Shown piece by piece: positions 44,464 through 53,335 of a stretch of 64,000 nt of DNA. The DNA is from Dyadobacter bucti (GTDB taxonomy: Bacteria; Bacteroidota; Bacteroidia; Cytophagales; Spirosomataceae). The stretch's first letter is position 1, and every line of letters starts with the position of its first letter. The notes under the pieces were generated by a model. It searched no databases and was not told the DNA's origin. It worked only from the letters and a program-made list of their open reading frames with translations. Location: assembly GCF_005869225.1 (NCBI RefSeq), contig NZ_SWFP01000008.1, positions 124,001 through 188,000 of the forward strand, in the 5' to 3' direction. The position numbers and the translations under genes are program-made.

Positions 44464-45663
44464 ATGTACGACATTACTGTAATTGGAGGAGGAATCGTTG
44501 GGCTTGCAACCGCCCTCCGTATCAAAGAGCAAAAGCCCGGACTTAAAATCCTGCTTCTGGAAAAAGAAAACGAGGTAGCGAGGCATCAGACCGGACATAA
44601 CAGCGGCGTAATCCATTCCGGTCTTTATTACAAACCCGGAAGCCTCAAAGCAACCAATTGTATACGCGGTTACGAAATGCTGCTGGATTTTTGCCGGCGG
44701 GAAAACGTTCCGTTTGATCTGTGCGGAAAGGTTGTGGTTGCTACGAGCGAAGACCAAAAGCCCCTTTTACGTAATCTGTATGAAAGAGGCATGCAAAATG
44801 GGCTGGTTCAGAACCGCATGATCTCCGCCTCCGAAATCAAGGAAATAGAGCCGCATGTAAACGGATTGGAAGGTATATGGGTGCCCTATACTGGCATTAT
44901 TGATTACAAAGCGGTTTCAGAAAAATATGCAGAATGCCTGCGAAAGCTGGATGGGGAGATTCTTTTCGGAGAAAAGGTAATTGATATCAAAAGCCGTAAT
45001 ACCTTTTCCGAGGTTGTGTCTGCTACCGGCAAAGTATTTGAAACAAAATTAGTTGTAAACTGCGCAGGACTATATTCTGACAAAGTAGCCCAGCTCACAC
45101 AACCGGAAACCATAAAAGTCCGCATCATCCCTTTTCGCGGTGAATATTACAAGATACGTCCCGAAAAGCACTACCTCGTCAAAAATCTGATTTACCCGGT
45201 ACCTGATCCTAATTTCCCTTTTCTTGGCGTACATTTTACCAGGATGATCGAAGGTGGCATTGAAGCAGGACCCAATGCCGTTTTCGCATTTCGGCGCGAG
45301 GGTTACAATAAACTGGACATTAATGTGCCGGAACTACTGGATTCGCTGGCATGGCCTGGTTTCAGGAAAGTTGCTGCAAAATATTGGAAAACAGGAATGG
45401 GCGAATACTACCGGTCGTTTTCAAAGACTGCATTTACAAAAGCATTACAGAAACTGATACCGGAAATACAGAGCGAAGACCTGATTCCCGGTGGCTCGGG
45501 CGTGCGGGCACAGGCATGTGATTATGACGGCGGCCTGCTCGACGATTTCTCGATCATAGAAAATAAAGGCTCGATCAATGTTTGTAACGCACCCTCACCG
45601 GCAGCAACCTCGTCGCTGTCGATCGGGCAAACCGTCTCCGAAAGAGTTCTCGCAAGAATGTAG
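44464..45663 (+). CDS. lhgO: L-2-hydroxyglutarate oxidase
   Basis: This 399-residue FAD enzyme of the DAO family starts YDITVIGGGIVGLATALR and has the LhgO-typical HNSGVIHSGLYYKPGSLKA, and a C-terminal SGVRAQACDYDGGLLDD segment. It oxidises L-2-hydroxyglutarate to 2-oxoglutarate, passing electrons to the quinone pool. The gene follows anmK by 32 bases on the same strand. A bidirectional terminator lies after it. Confidence 0.93.
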   Translation: MYDITVIGGGIVGLATALRIKEQKPGLKILLLEKENEVARHQTGHNSGVIHSGLYYKPGSLKATNCIRGYEMLLDFCRRENVPFDLCGKVVVATSEDQKPLLRNLYERGMQNGLVQNRMISASEIKEIEPHVNGLEGIWVPYTGIIDYKAVSEKYAECLRKLDGEILFGEKVIDIKSRNTFSEVVSATGKVFETKLVVNCAGLYSDKVAQLTQPETIKVRIIPFRGEYYKIRPEKHYLVKNLIYPVPDPNFPFLGVHFTRMIEGGIEAGPNAVFAFRREGYNKLDINVPELLDSLAWPGFRKVAAKYWKTGMGEYYRSFSKTAFTKALQKLIPEIQSEDLIPGGSGVRAQACDYDGGLLDDFSIIENKGSINVCNAPSPAATSSLSIGQTVSERVLARM

Positions 45664-45690
45664 GCAATAATTCTGACGACTTAAAAAACA

Positions 45691-45729
45691 AAAATCCCTG
45701 ATTTCTAAATTTGAAACCAGGGATTTTTT
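45691..45729. terminator. Bidirectional terminator between lhgO and the permease gene
   Basis: aaaatccctg (45691-45700) and cagggatttttt (45718-45729) form a stem flanked by A runs and T runs, closing both convergent genes. Confidence 0.85.
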
Positions 45730-45751
45730 ATTTAAACCTACCGGTTTAAAT

Positions 45752-47398
45752 CTATTTTTTGGTCTGCGTCAAGCCGAAAGTAACCAAATGAACCAAAGCG
45801 AAAATCATAGAGAAATAATAAATGCCTGTATCAGAACCATCCGTCTGAACATGATGCAGATAGGCAATCACCGCAAGTGCTATCGCAAGCAAAATTCCCA
45901 CTATTCCAACAGTTTTACTCCCGTTCACAATCGACTGCGGCAATTTATCTGACAGGTAGCTGTTTTTGATACCGTAATACAGGTACACATCAAATCCGAT
46001 AATCATCCACACCAACAAACGGATCCAAGTGTCAAGTGGCAAAAATGCCATCATGAAAAAACAAACGAAAACACCCAGGATTGGCACCAGCGGCACCAGG
46101 GGAGTCCTGAATGCCCGGGGCGCATCCGGCATTTGTTTCCGCATGACCAAAACACCTATACAAACCAGGATAAATGCAAACAATGTACCGATACTGGTCA
46201 TTTCACCCACCACACGAGCCGGAACGAATGCTGCGAAAAGGCTCACGAAAACGAGGAACATGGTATTGCTCTTGACGGGAGTCTGATACTTGGGGTGAAC
46301 GGCCGAGAATACACGTGGTAACAGACCATCTTTACTCATACTGAAAAACACACGGCTCTGGCCCAGCAACATCACGAGGATCACAGATGCATATCCTGCC
46401 AAAATAGCCACGATAATGGCGCGGTTCAACCAAGGATAATCAGGGTGAATGACACCAGCTGCATCCGGTGTTCCCATCGCCTCGATAGCCACTGCCACCG
46501 GCGCGATACCGTCCTGACCTTTAAAAGAAGTGTAATTGGTCACGCCAGTCATGACGTGAGCAAAAAGAATGTACAGAATCGTACAAATAACCAGAGAGCC
46601 CAGAATCCCGATCGGCATGTCCTTCCGCGGGTTTTTGGCCTCTTGCGCCGCAGTACTCACGGCATCGAAGCCAATATAGGCGAAGAAGACAATGGCGGCA
46701 GCTCGAATAATGCCGCTAAAACCATACTCTCCGAACTTCCCGGTGTTCTCGGGAATGTAGGGTACATAGTTGGTGTCATTAATATATTTCCACCCTAAAA
46801 CAATGAAAATCAGCACGACGGTCACTTTTAAGCCTACAATGATTGCGTTGACCGTAGCACTTTCTTCGGTACCTTTCATTAATAGTAAGCTCACCAGGAT
46901 CACAATAAAAATTGCAGGCAGATTGATAACACCGCCATCCCACGGGCCCACTGTAAGCGCAGTGGGCAAATGCACATCAAAGCCTTCACAAAACTTGACC
47001 AGATACCTGCTCCAGCTAATACTGACCGTCGCGGCACCTACTGCATATTCCAATACAAGGTCCCAGCCAATAATCCAGGCAATGAACTCGCCCATCGTAG
47101 CGTAAGAATAGGTGTAAGCGCTACCGGCAACAGGGATCATCGAAGCAAACTCAGCATAACAAAGACCTGCGAACCCGCAACCCAATGCGGCAACAATAAA
47201 AGAAATGGTGATCGCCGGCCCGGCCTGGTTGGCCGCAGCGCCGCCGGTAATGGAAAATAATCCCGCCCCGATAATTGCCCCAATCCCCAGGGCGACAAGA
47301 CTTCCAGGTCCAAGCGTACGCTTTAGCTGGTTGCCTTCTCCACTGGACTCCTGCATTAATTTATCAAGAGGTTTTCTGATCCATAGTTGACTTGCCAT
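45752..47398 (-). CDS. APC family amino acid permease
   Basis: The ATG at 47396-47398 gives 548 residues and 13-14 predicted transmembrane helices; the longer frame adds an implausible leader. The first helix contains ALGIGAIIGAGLFSITGG, typical of the cationic amino acid transporter branch of the APC superfamily (YfnA/CAT-like). The substrate is probably a cationic or other amino acid but cannot be determined. Confidence 0.93.
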   Translation of the reverse strand: MASQLWIRKPLDKLMQESSGEGNQLKRTLGPGSLVALGIGAIIGAGLFSITGGAAANQAGPAITISFIVAALGCGFAGLCYAEFASMIPVAGSAYTYSYATMGEFIAWIIGWDLVLEYAVGAATVSISWSRYLVKFCEGFDVHLPTALTVGPWDGGVINLPAIFIVILVSLLLMKGTEESATVNAIIVGLKVTVVLIFIVLGWKYINDTNYVPYIPENTGKFGEYGFSGIIRAAAIVFFAYIGFDAVSTAAQEAKNPRKDMPIGILGSLVICTILYILFAHVMTGVTNYTSFKGQDGIAPVAVAIEAMGTPDAAGVIHPDYPWLNRAIIVAILAGYASVILVMLLGQSRVFFSMSKDGLLPRVFSAVHPKYQTPVKSNTMFLVFVSLFAAFVPARVVGEMTSIGTLFAFILVCIGVLVMRKQMPDAPRAFRTPLVPLVPILGVFVCFFMMAFLPLDTWIRLLVWMIIGFDVYLYYGIKNSYLSDKLPQSIVNGSKTVGIVGILLAIALAVIAYLHHVQTDGSDTGIYYFSMIFALVHLVTFGLTQTKK

Positions 47399-47471
47399 AT
47401 AAACTGGATTCGTTTTTGAAGTTGATAGATGTATAAATCTAAAATAAAATTTGCTAAGTACGTATGATGAC

Positions 47472-47512
47472 AAAATAAAAAGGGGGAAAGTATAATACTT
47501 ACCCCCTTTTAT
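47472..47512 (-). terminator. Terminator of secDF
   Basis: aaaaaggggg and cccccttttt-type arms (about 47477-47486 and 47502-47510) with an inner aagtat/atactt pairing form a long stem-loop. On the minus strand it is followed by T residues. Confidence 0.8.
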
Positions 47513-47523
47513 TCTTTTAAATC

Positions 47524-50499
47524 CTACGCCTTGATCTTTTTGCTCGCCCCAGGTGCCGTAACGTCTGCGACTGCCAGCGGTGCCGGCTCCTTACTTTGCT
47601 GACGCTGTAGCAAATCAACAACAATAGGTGCCGCCACGAAAAGAGACGAATAAGTTCCCACGATCACACCCAGCAACATACAGAATGTAAACCCACGGAT
47701 CACAGCACCTCCAAAGACCATCAACACAATAAGCACCAGGATCACTGAGATACCAGTAACCGCTGTGCGGCTAAGCGTGCTGTTCAATGCGTTGTTAATG
47801 ACAGTAGGCAGGCTTTGACCACGCGACTTGTCATCTGCAAGGTAATCCCGGATACGGTCATAAATTACAACCGTGTCATTCATCGAATATCCGATCATGG
47901 TAAGGATCGCGCCGATGAACGCCTGGTCTATATCCAGCGACCATGGAAGCCAGCCATTAAACAATGAGAAAATGGCAAGGATAATGACCACGTCGTGAGC
48001 CAGGGACACAACCGCTCCGTAGCTGAAGGCAACCCGCTTGAAACGGATAAGGATATATACAAAGTTGGCTGCAAGTGCCAGCAATACCGCGTAAACTGCT
48101 GATAACAATGTATCAGAAGCCATTGTCGGACCTACTTTATTGGAACTCACGATTTTTCCAGGATTGTCCTTGATCTTGTTAACACCTTCCATCACCTTCG
48201 CCTCTGCCTTCTGATCAGCATCGGGATTTGTATCTTCAATCAGATACGCCGTTGTTATTTTTACCTGGTCAAGGCCACCAAAAGTTTTAACCTCGGTCGT
48301 TGATGCAAGTACATCATCCATGATCGTACGCAAATCGTCAGCATCAACATTTTTCTCAAAACGGATCACATAAGAGCGTCCACCTTTGAAATCGATACCA
48401 AGTCCAAATCCTTTAAAAATAAAAGAGCCGATCCCGATAGCAATAATGATACCTGAGATGATGTAGAACCTGCGGCGTTGTGATACAAAATCAAAATCAT
48501 TATCCTTGAACCAGTTTTTGGTCAATGCGGAATAAAAATGAAAAGTCCTGCCTTTTTTGATCTGGTATTCCAGTAAAAGACGGGTGATAAAAATCGCACA
48601 AAACAAAGAGGTAAGTAACCCGAGTACGAGTGTCGTGGCAAAGCCCAGTACAAGACCTGTACCGAACGTATAAAGAATGATCCCCGTCAGCAAAGTAGTA
48701 ACGTTAGAGTCAATAATCGCCGTCATCGAATTCTTGAAACCTTCTTTCACAGCGAGAGCAAAAGGTTTCCCTTCTGCAATTTCAACCTTGATCCCCTCGT
48801 AAATCAGTACGTTCGCATCCACAGCCATACCGATTGAAAGCACGATACCGGCAATACCTGAAAGCGTCAGCACGGCACCAAGGGAAGCCATCACACCAAG
48901 CAGGAAGAACAAGTTAATAAGCAATGCGATGTCAGCAATCCAGCCCGCTTTGCTGTAATAGGCAAACATGAAAACAAGAACGATTACCAAACCGATAGCC
49001 GAAGACCAAAGACCGTCATTGATCGCTTCCGCACCCAGCGAAGAACCTACGACTGCTTCTTCCACTATGTGGGTTGGAGCAGGCAACTTACCCGCTTTCA
49101 ATACGTTAGACATATCTTTTGTTTCTTCCACGGTAAAATTACCGGTAATGCTGGAGTTACCATTAGGTATCTCGCCTTGTACCGTAGGAGCAGTATAAAC
49201 AAGATTATCAATAATAATCGCGACAGGACGATTGATGCTGCGGGCGGTAAGAGACCTCCATTTACGGGCACCTTCTCCGTTCATTCGCATTGTTACTTCC
49301 GGGCGGCCGCGCTCATCGTAATCGTGGGTAGCGTCTACGATAACATCCCCCTCCATTGCTGCCACACCATTTACTTTTTTGATAAAATACAATGGCAGGA
49401 TCAACTGATTATTGGTTCCTTCTGATCCTTTACGGTCCCACATAAATACAAGGTCGGCCGGGAATAACGAGCGTACTTCCGGGCGACGAAGGATTTCACT
49501 TGCCCTGGCAGTGTCTTTAAGATATACTCCCAGCCCCTGTGGCATCGGCACAAAAAGACTGGTTAGCGCTGCACTTTGGGCTGCCAAAGCCGATGAATCG
49601 GATTTAGTAGAATCACCTTTCTGTTCAAGTTGGGCAGCAAGGCCTTCCAATGCTGTCTTCTTTGCAGTATCCGCAGCGGCACTATCAGCACCAGGTTTTG
49701 CAGTAGATTTCTGAATGGCATCCTGTTGCGTAAGATATTTTCCCAAGCCGTCAAGCGCAGGTGCTACTTCGTTGGTCAAATATACTTCTGCAAATTCCAG
49801 CTTGGCTGCACCGGATAACAAGCGACGCACACGCTCAGGGTTATCAACACCTGGAAGCTCAACCAAAACGCGGTTTTGACCTGGCAAACGCTGAATATTA
49901 GGATTGGTAACACCAAATTTGTCTATACGTGCCTGCGTGATCTGGAAAGCACGGTCAATAGATCCGTCGATCTCGGTGTTCAGCATCTTGATAACATCAC
50001 CGTCCGAAGAGTTGCTGCTGATCTTGCCACGGTTGGCACTGGTCGCAAACACACTTGCCAGACTGGTGTTAGGCGCCTCAGCCTTATAAGCTGCCGCGAA
50101 ACGGTCGATAAATGTCTTGTTGCTGGCTGATTTATCTTCACCTGCCTTTTTCAGGGCATTCTGGAAAGTAACGCTTCTTGCATTTCCGCCAGCCATTCCT
50201 TTCAATATATCCGCCGGAGCTACTTCAAGTACCACGTGCATACCACCCTGAAGGTCAAGACCCAGGTTAAGTTCACGTTCCATTACCTCTTGCAAAGTGT
50301 GACCTATGTATACATCTTCACGCCAGAGTGAGTCGATATAACGTTGTTTTTTTGCAGGATCCACCTCTCCTTTGGCATCTGTGGCGTAAACGATCGCCTT
50401 ACTCTTGATGTTCCTGGAAACAAAAGTAAAGGACAGATAATAAACGCTAATCAGGGCGAGCACAATGGTCAACCCAATTATTCCATTCTTATTAGTCAT
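47524..50499 (-). CDS. secDF: Fused protein translocase SecDF
   Basis: This 991-residue protein joins SecD and SecF as in Bacteroidota. The SecD half has LGLDLQGGMHVVLEV (about 75-90), a long periplasmic insert rich in Ala/Lys/Asp (about 250-350), GIVLSIGMAVDANVLIYEGI and five following helices. The SecF half begins about residue 660 with GLGIDFKGGRSYVIRF and has MIGYSMNDTVVIYDRIR. Twelve transmembrane helices are predicted. It uses the proton gradient to complete protein translocation through SecYEG. The strong hairpin at 47472-47512 terminates it. Confidence 0.96.
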   Translation of the reverse strand: MTNKNGIIGLTIVLALISVYYLSFTFVSRNIKSKAIVYATDAKGEVDPAKKQRYIDSLWREDVYIGHTLQEVMERELNLGLDLQGGMHVVLEVAPADILKGMAGGNARSVTFQNALKKAGEDKSASNKTFIDRFAAAYKAEAPNTSLASVFATSANRGKISSNSSDGDVIKMLNTEIDGSIDRAFQITQARIDKFGVTNPNIQRLPGQNRVLVELPGVDNPERVRRLLSGAAKLEFAEVYLTNEVAPALDGLGKYLTQQDAIQKSTAKPGADSAAADTAKKTALEGLAAQLEQKGDSTKSDSSALAAQSAALTSLFVPMPQGLGVYLKDTARASEILRRPEVRSLFPADLVFMWDRKGSEGTNNQLILPLYFIKKVNGVAAMEGDVIVDATHDYDERGRPEVTMRMNGEGARKWRSLTARSINRPVAIIIDNLVYTAPTVQGEIPNGNSSITGNFTVEETKDMSNVLKAGKLPAPTHIVEEAVVGSSLGAEAINDGLWSSAIGLVIVLVFMFAYYSKAGWIADIALLINLFFLLGVMASLGAVLTLSGIAGIVLSIGMAVDANVLIYEGIKVEIAEGKPFALAVKEGFKNSMTAIIDSNVTTLLTGIILYTFGTGLVLGFATTLVLGLLTSLFCAIFITRLLLEYQIKKGRTFHFYSALTKNWFKDNDFDFVSQRRRFYIISGIIIAIGIGSFIFKGFGLGIDFKGGRSYVIRFEKNVDADDLRTIMDDVLASTTEVKTFGGLDQVKITTAYLIEDTNPDADQKAEAKVMEGVNKIKDNPGKIVSSNKVGPTMASDTLLSAVYAVLLALAANFVYILIRFKRVAFSYGAVVSLAHDVVIILAIFSLFNGWLPWSLDIDQAFIGAILTMIGYSMNDTVVIYDRIRDYLADDKSRGQSLPTVINNALNSTLSRTAVTGISVILVLIVLMVFGGAVIRGFTFCMLLGVIVGTYSSLFVAAPIVVDLLQRQQSKEPAPLAVADVTAPGASKKIKA

Positions 50500-50611
50500 T
50501 GTTATTTATAAAAATTGAGAAAGAAAATCTTTGAGAAATACACTTAAATTCGAAGTTAATTATTTGCATATCAAACAATTAGTAACCACGAAATAAATTG
50601 GCGGACAAACC

Positions 50612-51001
50612 CTACGGGGCGTTGGTGACTATATACTTCCCGAAGACTCTGTGGAAGTAGGAGAAGAGAAAAACAGATTCCTTAAATGCTATCCGGGAAC
50701 AAAATTCGTCCTGAACAAAATCCCAGACCGGTTGCGGAAGAAAATAGAAATAATGAGAAAAATCGAAAGAAATCGCGGGCGTGATAACAGCATTCAGTGA
50801 CAATGTGCTCACTTTGGCCTGATCGCCCTCCGGCAATTGTTCATTACCTTGTTTTACATCCTTCGAGACAGATTTGTTCTCTGAAGAATATTTTTTAACC
50901 AAACCCGACGCATCCGACCACGACCGCATGCCTGCTACCATCAGAAGCATGATGGCCAGCATTAAGCTGATTGTCTGGTTGATAACTCGGGTTGTTTTCA
51001 C
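50612..51001 (-). CDS. Small single-pass protein of unknown function next to SecDF
   Basis: This 129-residue protein has an N-terminal transmembrane or signal segment (about 8-24), a charged Ser/Lys/Glu-rich stretch (about 35-65), then an aromatic-rich C-terminal half (FDFSHYFYFLPQPVWDFV). The last part may be membrane-associated. I do not recognise the family. It is encoded between a P1 peptidase gene and secDF on the same strand with 112 bases before secDF; a role in envelope biogenesis is only a guess. Confidence 0.6.
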   Translation of the reverse strand: MKTTRVINQTISLMLAIMLLMVAGMRSWSDASGLVKKYSSENKSVSKDVKQGNEQLPEGDQAKVSTLSLNAVITPAISFDFSHYFYFLPQPVWDFVQDEFCSRIAFKESVFLFSYFHRVFGKYIVTNAP

Positions 51002-51087
51002 GTATTGTTACGGTATTCCTTATAAACCGCAAATTTTGTTTTAAAAAATTACAATCGCAAGCAATATTTTGGGGAATGTTTCCCCAG

Positions 51088-52209
51088 CTATTTTTTCAAT
51101 CTTCCGTACTTGCGCATAATTTCCAACACTTTGTCTTTGGGAAGTTCCTCTACCTTATGTCGCTGCGTCCCCTCTGAGGTTTTTGCCATAAAGAGCGAGT
51201 TGATAATCGCCTCTTCCGTTGATTCGATAGCAGCAAGAAAAAGAGGCGACACATAGTCATTATGTAAATAGCTTGCGCTGAAAGTGGGCTCAGCCGCCTC
51301 ATGCAATACGCGGTTCGCCGTCGAAAATGCAATCACATAATCACCACTCCCATTTGCAGCAATCCCTCCGGTTTGTGCCATTCCAAGCATTACCCGTTTG
51401 GCGAGGCGTTTCAAATTTCTTGCATCCAAAGGCGCATCCGTAGCAATAATCATCATGCAAGATCCGTCTGATGATTTATCCAGAGATTCTTTAAATGAGT
51501 ATTTCCCAAGTTCTTCGCCAACAGGAACCCCATTTACTTTCAGCACGCCGCCAAAGTTGGTCTGTACCAAAACCCCCACAGTATATCCACCCAGTTTCTG
51601 GGATAGTACGCGGGAGGATGTACCGATTCCACCTTTCCACCCAAAACAGACCGTTCCGGTTCCCGCACCGACATTTCCCTCCTGAACCGCACCACCTTCC
51701 GCCTGCGCCAGGGCGTTGAGAACATGTTCTTTCTTTACATGCCTACCGCGGATATCATTTAAAAAAGCGTCGTTGGTTTCTCCCACTACCGGGTTTACTG
51801 AGCGTACATTTTCATTTCCTTTCTGGCCTAATGTCCAGTCAATAATCGCGTCGGAGGCGGTAGGAACGTTTAGAGTATTCGTCAATACAACAGGAGTTTC
51901 TATTGTCCCCAATTCCTCTACCTGCGAAAAGCCGGCGAGTTTCCCAAATCCGTTTCCAATGTAAATAGCTGCAGGAACCTTTTCCTGAAAAAGATTACCG
52001 CTGTGCGGAATGATAGCCGTTACCCCGGTCCGGATATCCGCGCCTTCGATTAGTGTAACCTGACCTACCCGTACGCCGGCAACGTCAGTGATGGCATTCA
52101 GTTTGCCGGTTGGCAGAACGCCTATTTTTATACCCAGCTCACGCGGACGCATCTGCGCGGAGACGGATAAATTGAGCAGACAAAAAAGTAAAAGTAGATT
52201 TAGTCGCAT
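51088..52209 (-). CDS. Exported P1 family peptidase (DmpA/BapA-like aminopeptidase)
   Basis: This 373-residue protein has a signal peptide ending SVSA, followed by the P1 (DmpA) Ntn-hydrolase fold: NAITDVAGVRVGQVTL, EGNVGAGTGTVCFGWKGG, and SSDGSCMMIIATDAPL, where the self-processing nucleophile Ser lies. The enzyme self-cleaves before that serine and then acts as an aminopeptidase on beta- or D-amino acid peptides. Here it is predicted to be periplasmic. Confidence 0.88.
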   Translation of the reverse strand: MRLNLLLLFCLLNLSVSAQMRPRELGIKIGVLPTGKLNAITDVAGVRVGQVTLIEGADIRTGVTAIIPHSGNLFQEKVPAAIYIGNGFGKLAGFSQVEELGTIETPVVLTNTLNVPTASDAIIDWTLGQKGNENVRSVNPVVGETNDAFLNDIRGRHVKKEHVLNALAQAEGGAVQEGNVGAGTGTVCFGWKGGIGTSSRVLSQKLGGYTVGVLVQTNFGGVLKVNGVPVGEELGKYSFKESLDKSSDGSCMMIIATDAPLDARNLKRLAKRVMLGMAQTGGIAANGSGDYVIAFSTANRVLHEAAEPTFSASYLHNDYVSPLFLAAIESTEEAIINSLFMAKTSEGTQRHKVEELPKDKVLEIMRKYGRLKK

Positions 52210-52242
52210 AAAGAAACCCTTTATTTTAAAAGGTAAATTAGT

Positions 52243-52278
52243 AAAAAGCCACCGGTAAAGTATGATTTACCAGTGGCT
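52243..52278 (-). terminator. Terminator of the TonB receptor/DUF4249 unit
   Basis: On the minus strand agccactggtaaa and tttaccggtggct form a 13-bp stem with one wobble pair, followed by TTTTTA. It lies just after the DUF4249 stop codon. Confidence 0.75.
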
Positions 52279-52335
52279 AAATATTGACCCTTACTCTACT
52301 GACATCACCCGGTTCAAAAATCGATCTCCATAAAC

Positions 52336-53271
52336 TCAGTCGTCATTAGGACGGGCTTTCGCAGGATCTATAACAGTTTCCATCCGGCTGACCGCTGATC
52401 CGCTAAACAACCCCAAAGGCTTTTTTCCGTTCGGATTGGTATTGGTAACATTGGATTTTATATTCGCGATCGGCGTTGCAAACAATCCTCCATTTGCCGC
52501 CTGCTCACTTACCTGTTTCAAAAATTCAAAAGTTTCACCTGTAATACTGTGCAGTTCCACGCCCACAGATGCTCCCGCAGAATACAAAGAATCGGTTGTA
52601 ATCGCCTGACGAAGCGGCAGGATAAATATCAGTCCGTCAGAAGGGGCACCCGCACTAAACGCCGCGTCGTATGCGATCGAAATGTTAACAGCCTTTTCCA
52701 CAACAGCCTTACCCGAAATGACCGGCTTAATCCAGTAAGTATCTCCTGCCCCGACGAAATCCCTGGCATAAAACTGGGCAATATAACCTTCCTGAGGACC
52801 TTTATCCGGCTTAAATGGTAATTTCTCCTTTTCATATACCACTGAGTCTACTGCCGGCACCCTCTTGATCTGAGTTGTAGCCGTATAAATATCATCCTCA
52901 TTTTTTATCCGCAGATTATAAGTCCGCCCGATATGTCCAAGGGTGTCATTCGTTGGTGTCCATACATACTTTCCATTTCCTGCCAGGTCTTCGAACTCAT
53001 AAACCATTCCCTTATCGTCGGTAACGGTTACCTCAGCATTCAAAACAGGTTTCGGCGCTCCGTTATCAAAATAACTTGATGACCAGCTAAGCGTGATGGT
53101 TTGCGGCCCGGCCTGGTTAGTAATCCAGCCGTCGACCACCAGTTGGGTAGGACCTGTCTGGGTTTCCAGGTCAATAACATCCTCGCAGCTGGTGAGTGCA
53201 GTTAACGCACCCAAGAAAAACACACCGGTTATCAGTTTATTGATGTTGTCTGTTTTTATAAAATTTTTCAT
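52336..53271 (-). CDS. DUF4249 lipoprotein, partner of the TonB receptor
   Basis: This 311-residue protein has a lipoprotein signal (LTALTSC, Cys about 29), then CEDVIDLETQTGPTQLVVDG, an N-terminal immunoglobulin-like segment, and a beta-rich body typical of DUF4249. The gene is downstream of a TonB-dependent receptor with 64 bases between them, the usual Bacteroidota arrangement. The pair is thought to work like SusC-SusD, with DUF4249 as the surface lipoprotein cap; its substrate is unknown. Confidence 0.86.
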   Translation of the reverse strand: MKNFIKTDNINKLITGVFFLGALTALTSCEDVIDLETQTGPTQLVVDGWITNQAGPQTITLSWSSSYFDNGAPKPVLNAEVTVTDDKGMVYEFEDLAGNGKYVWTPTNDTLGHIGRTYNLRIKNEDDIYTATTQIKRVPAVDSVVYEKEKLPFKPDKGPQEGYIAQFYARDFVGAGDTYWIKPVISGKAVVEKAVNISIAYDAAFSAGAPSDGLIFILPLRQAITTDSLYSAGASVGVELHSITGETFEFLKQVSEQAANGGLFATPIANIKSNVTNTNPNGKKPLGLFSGSAVSRMETVIDPAKARPNDD

Positions 53272-53335
53272 CGTTTCTATTTTCAGGCCAAAAGAAAAAT
53301 CAGGTTGTTTATCTTAATAATGGGTTCCAATGGGC

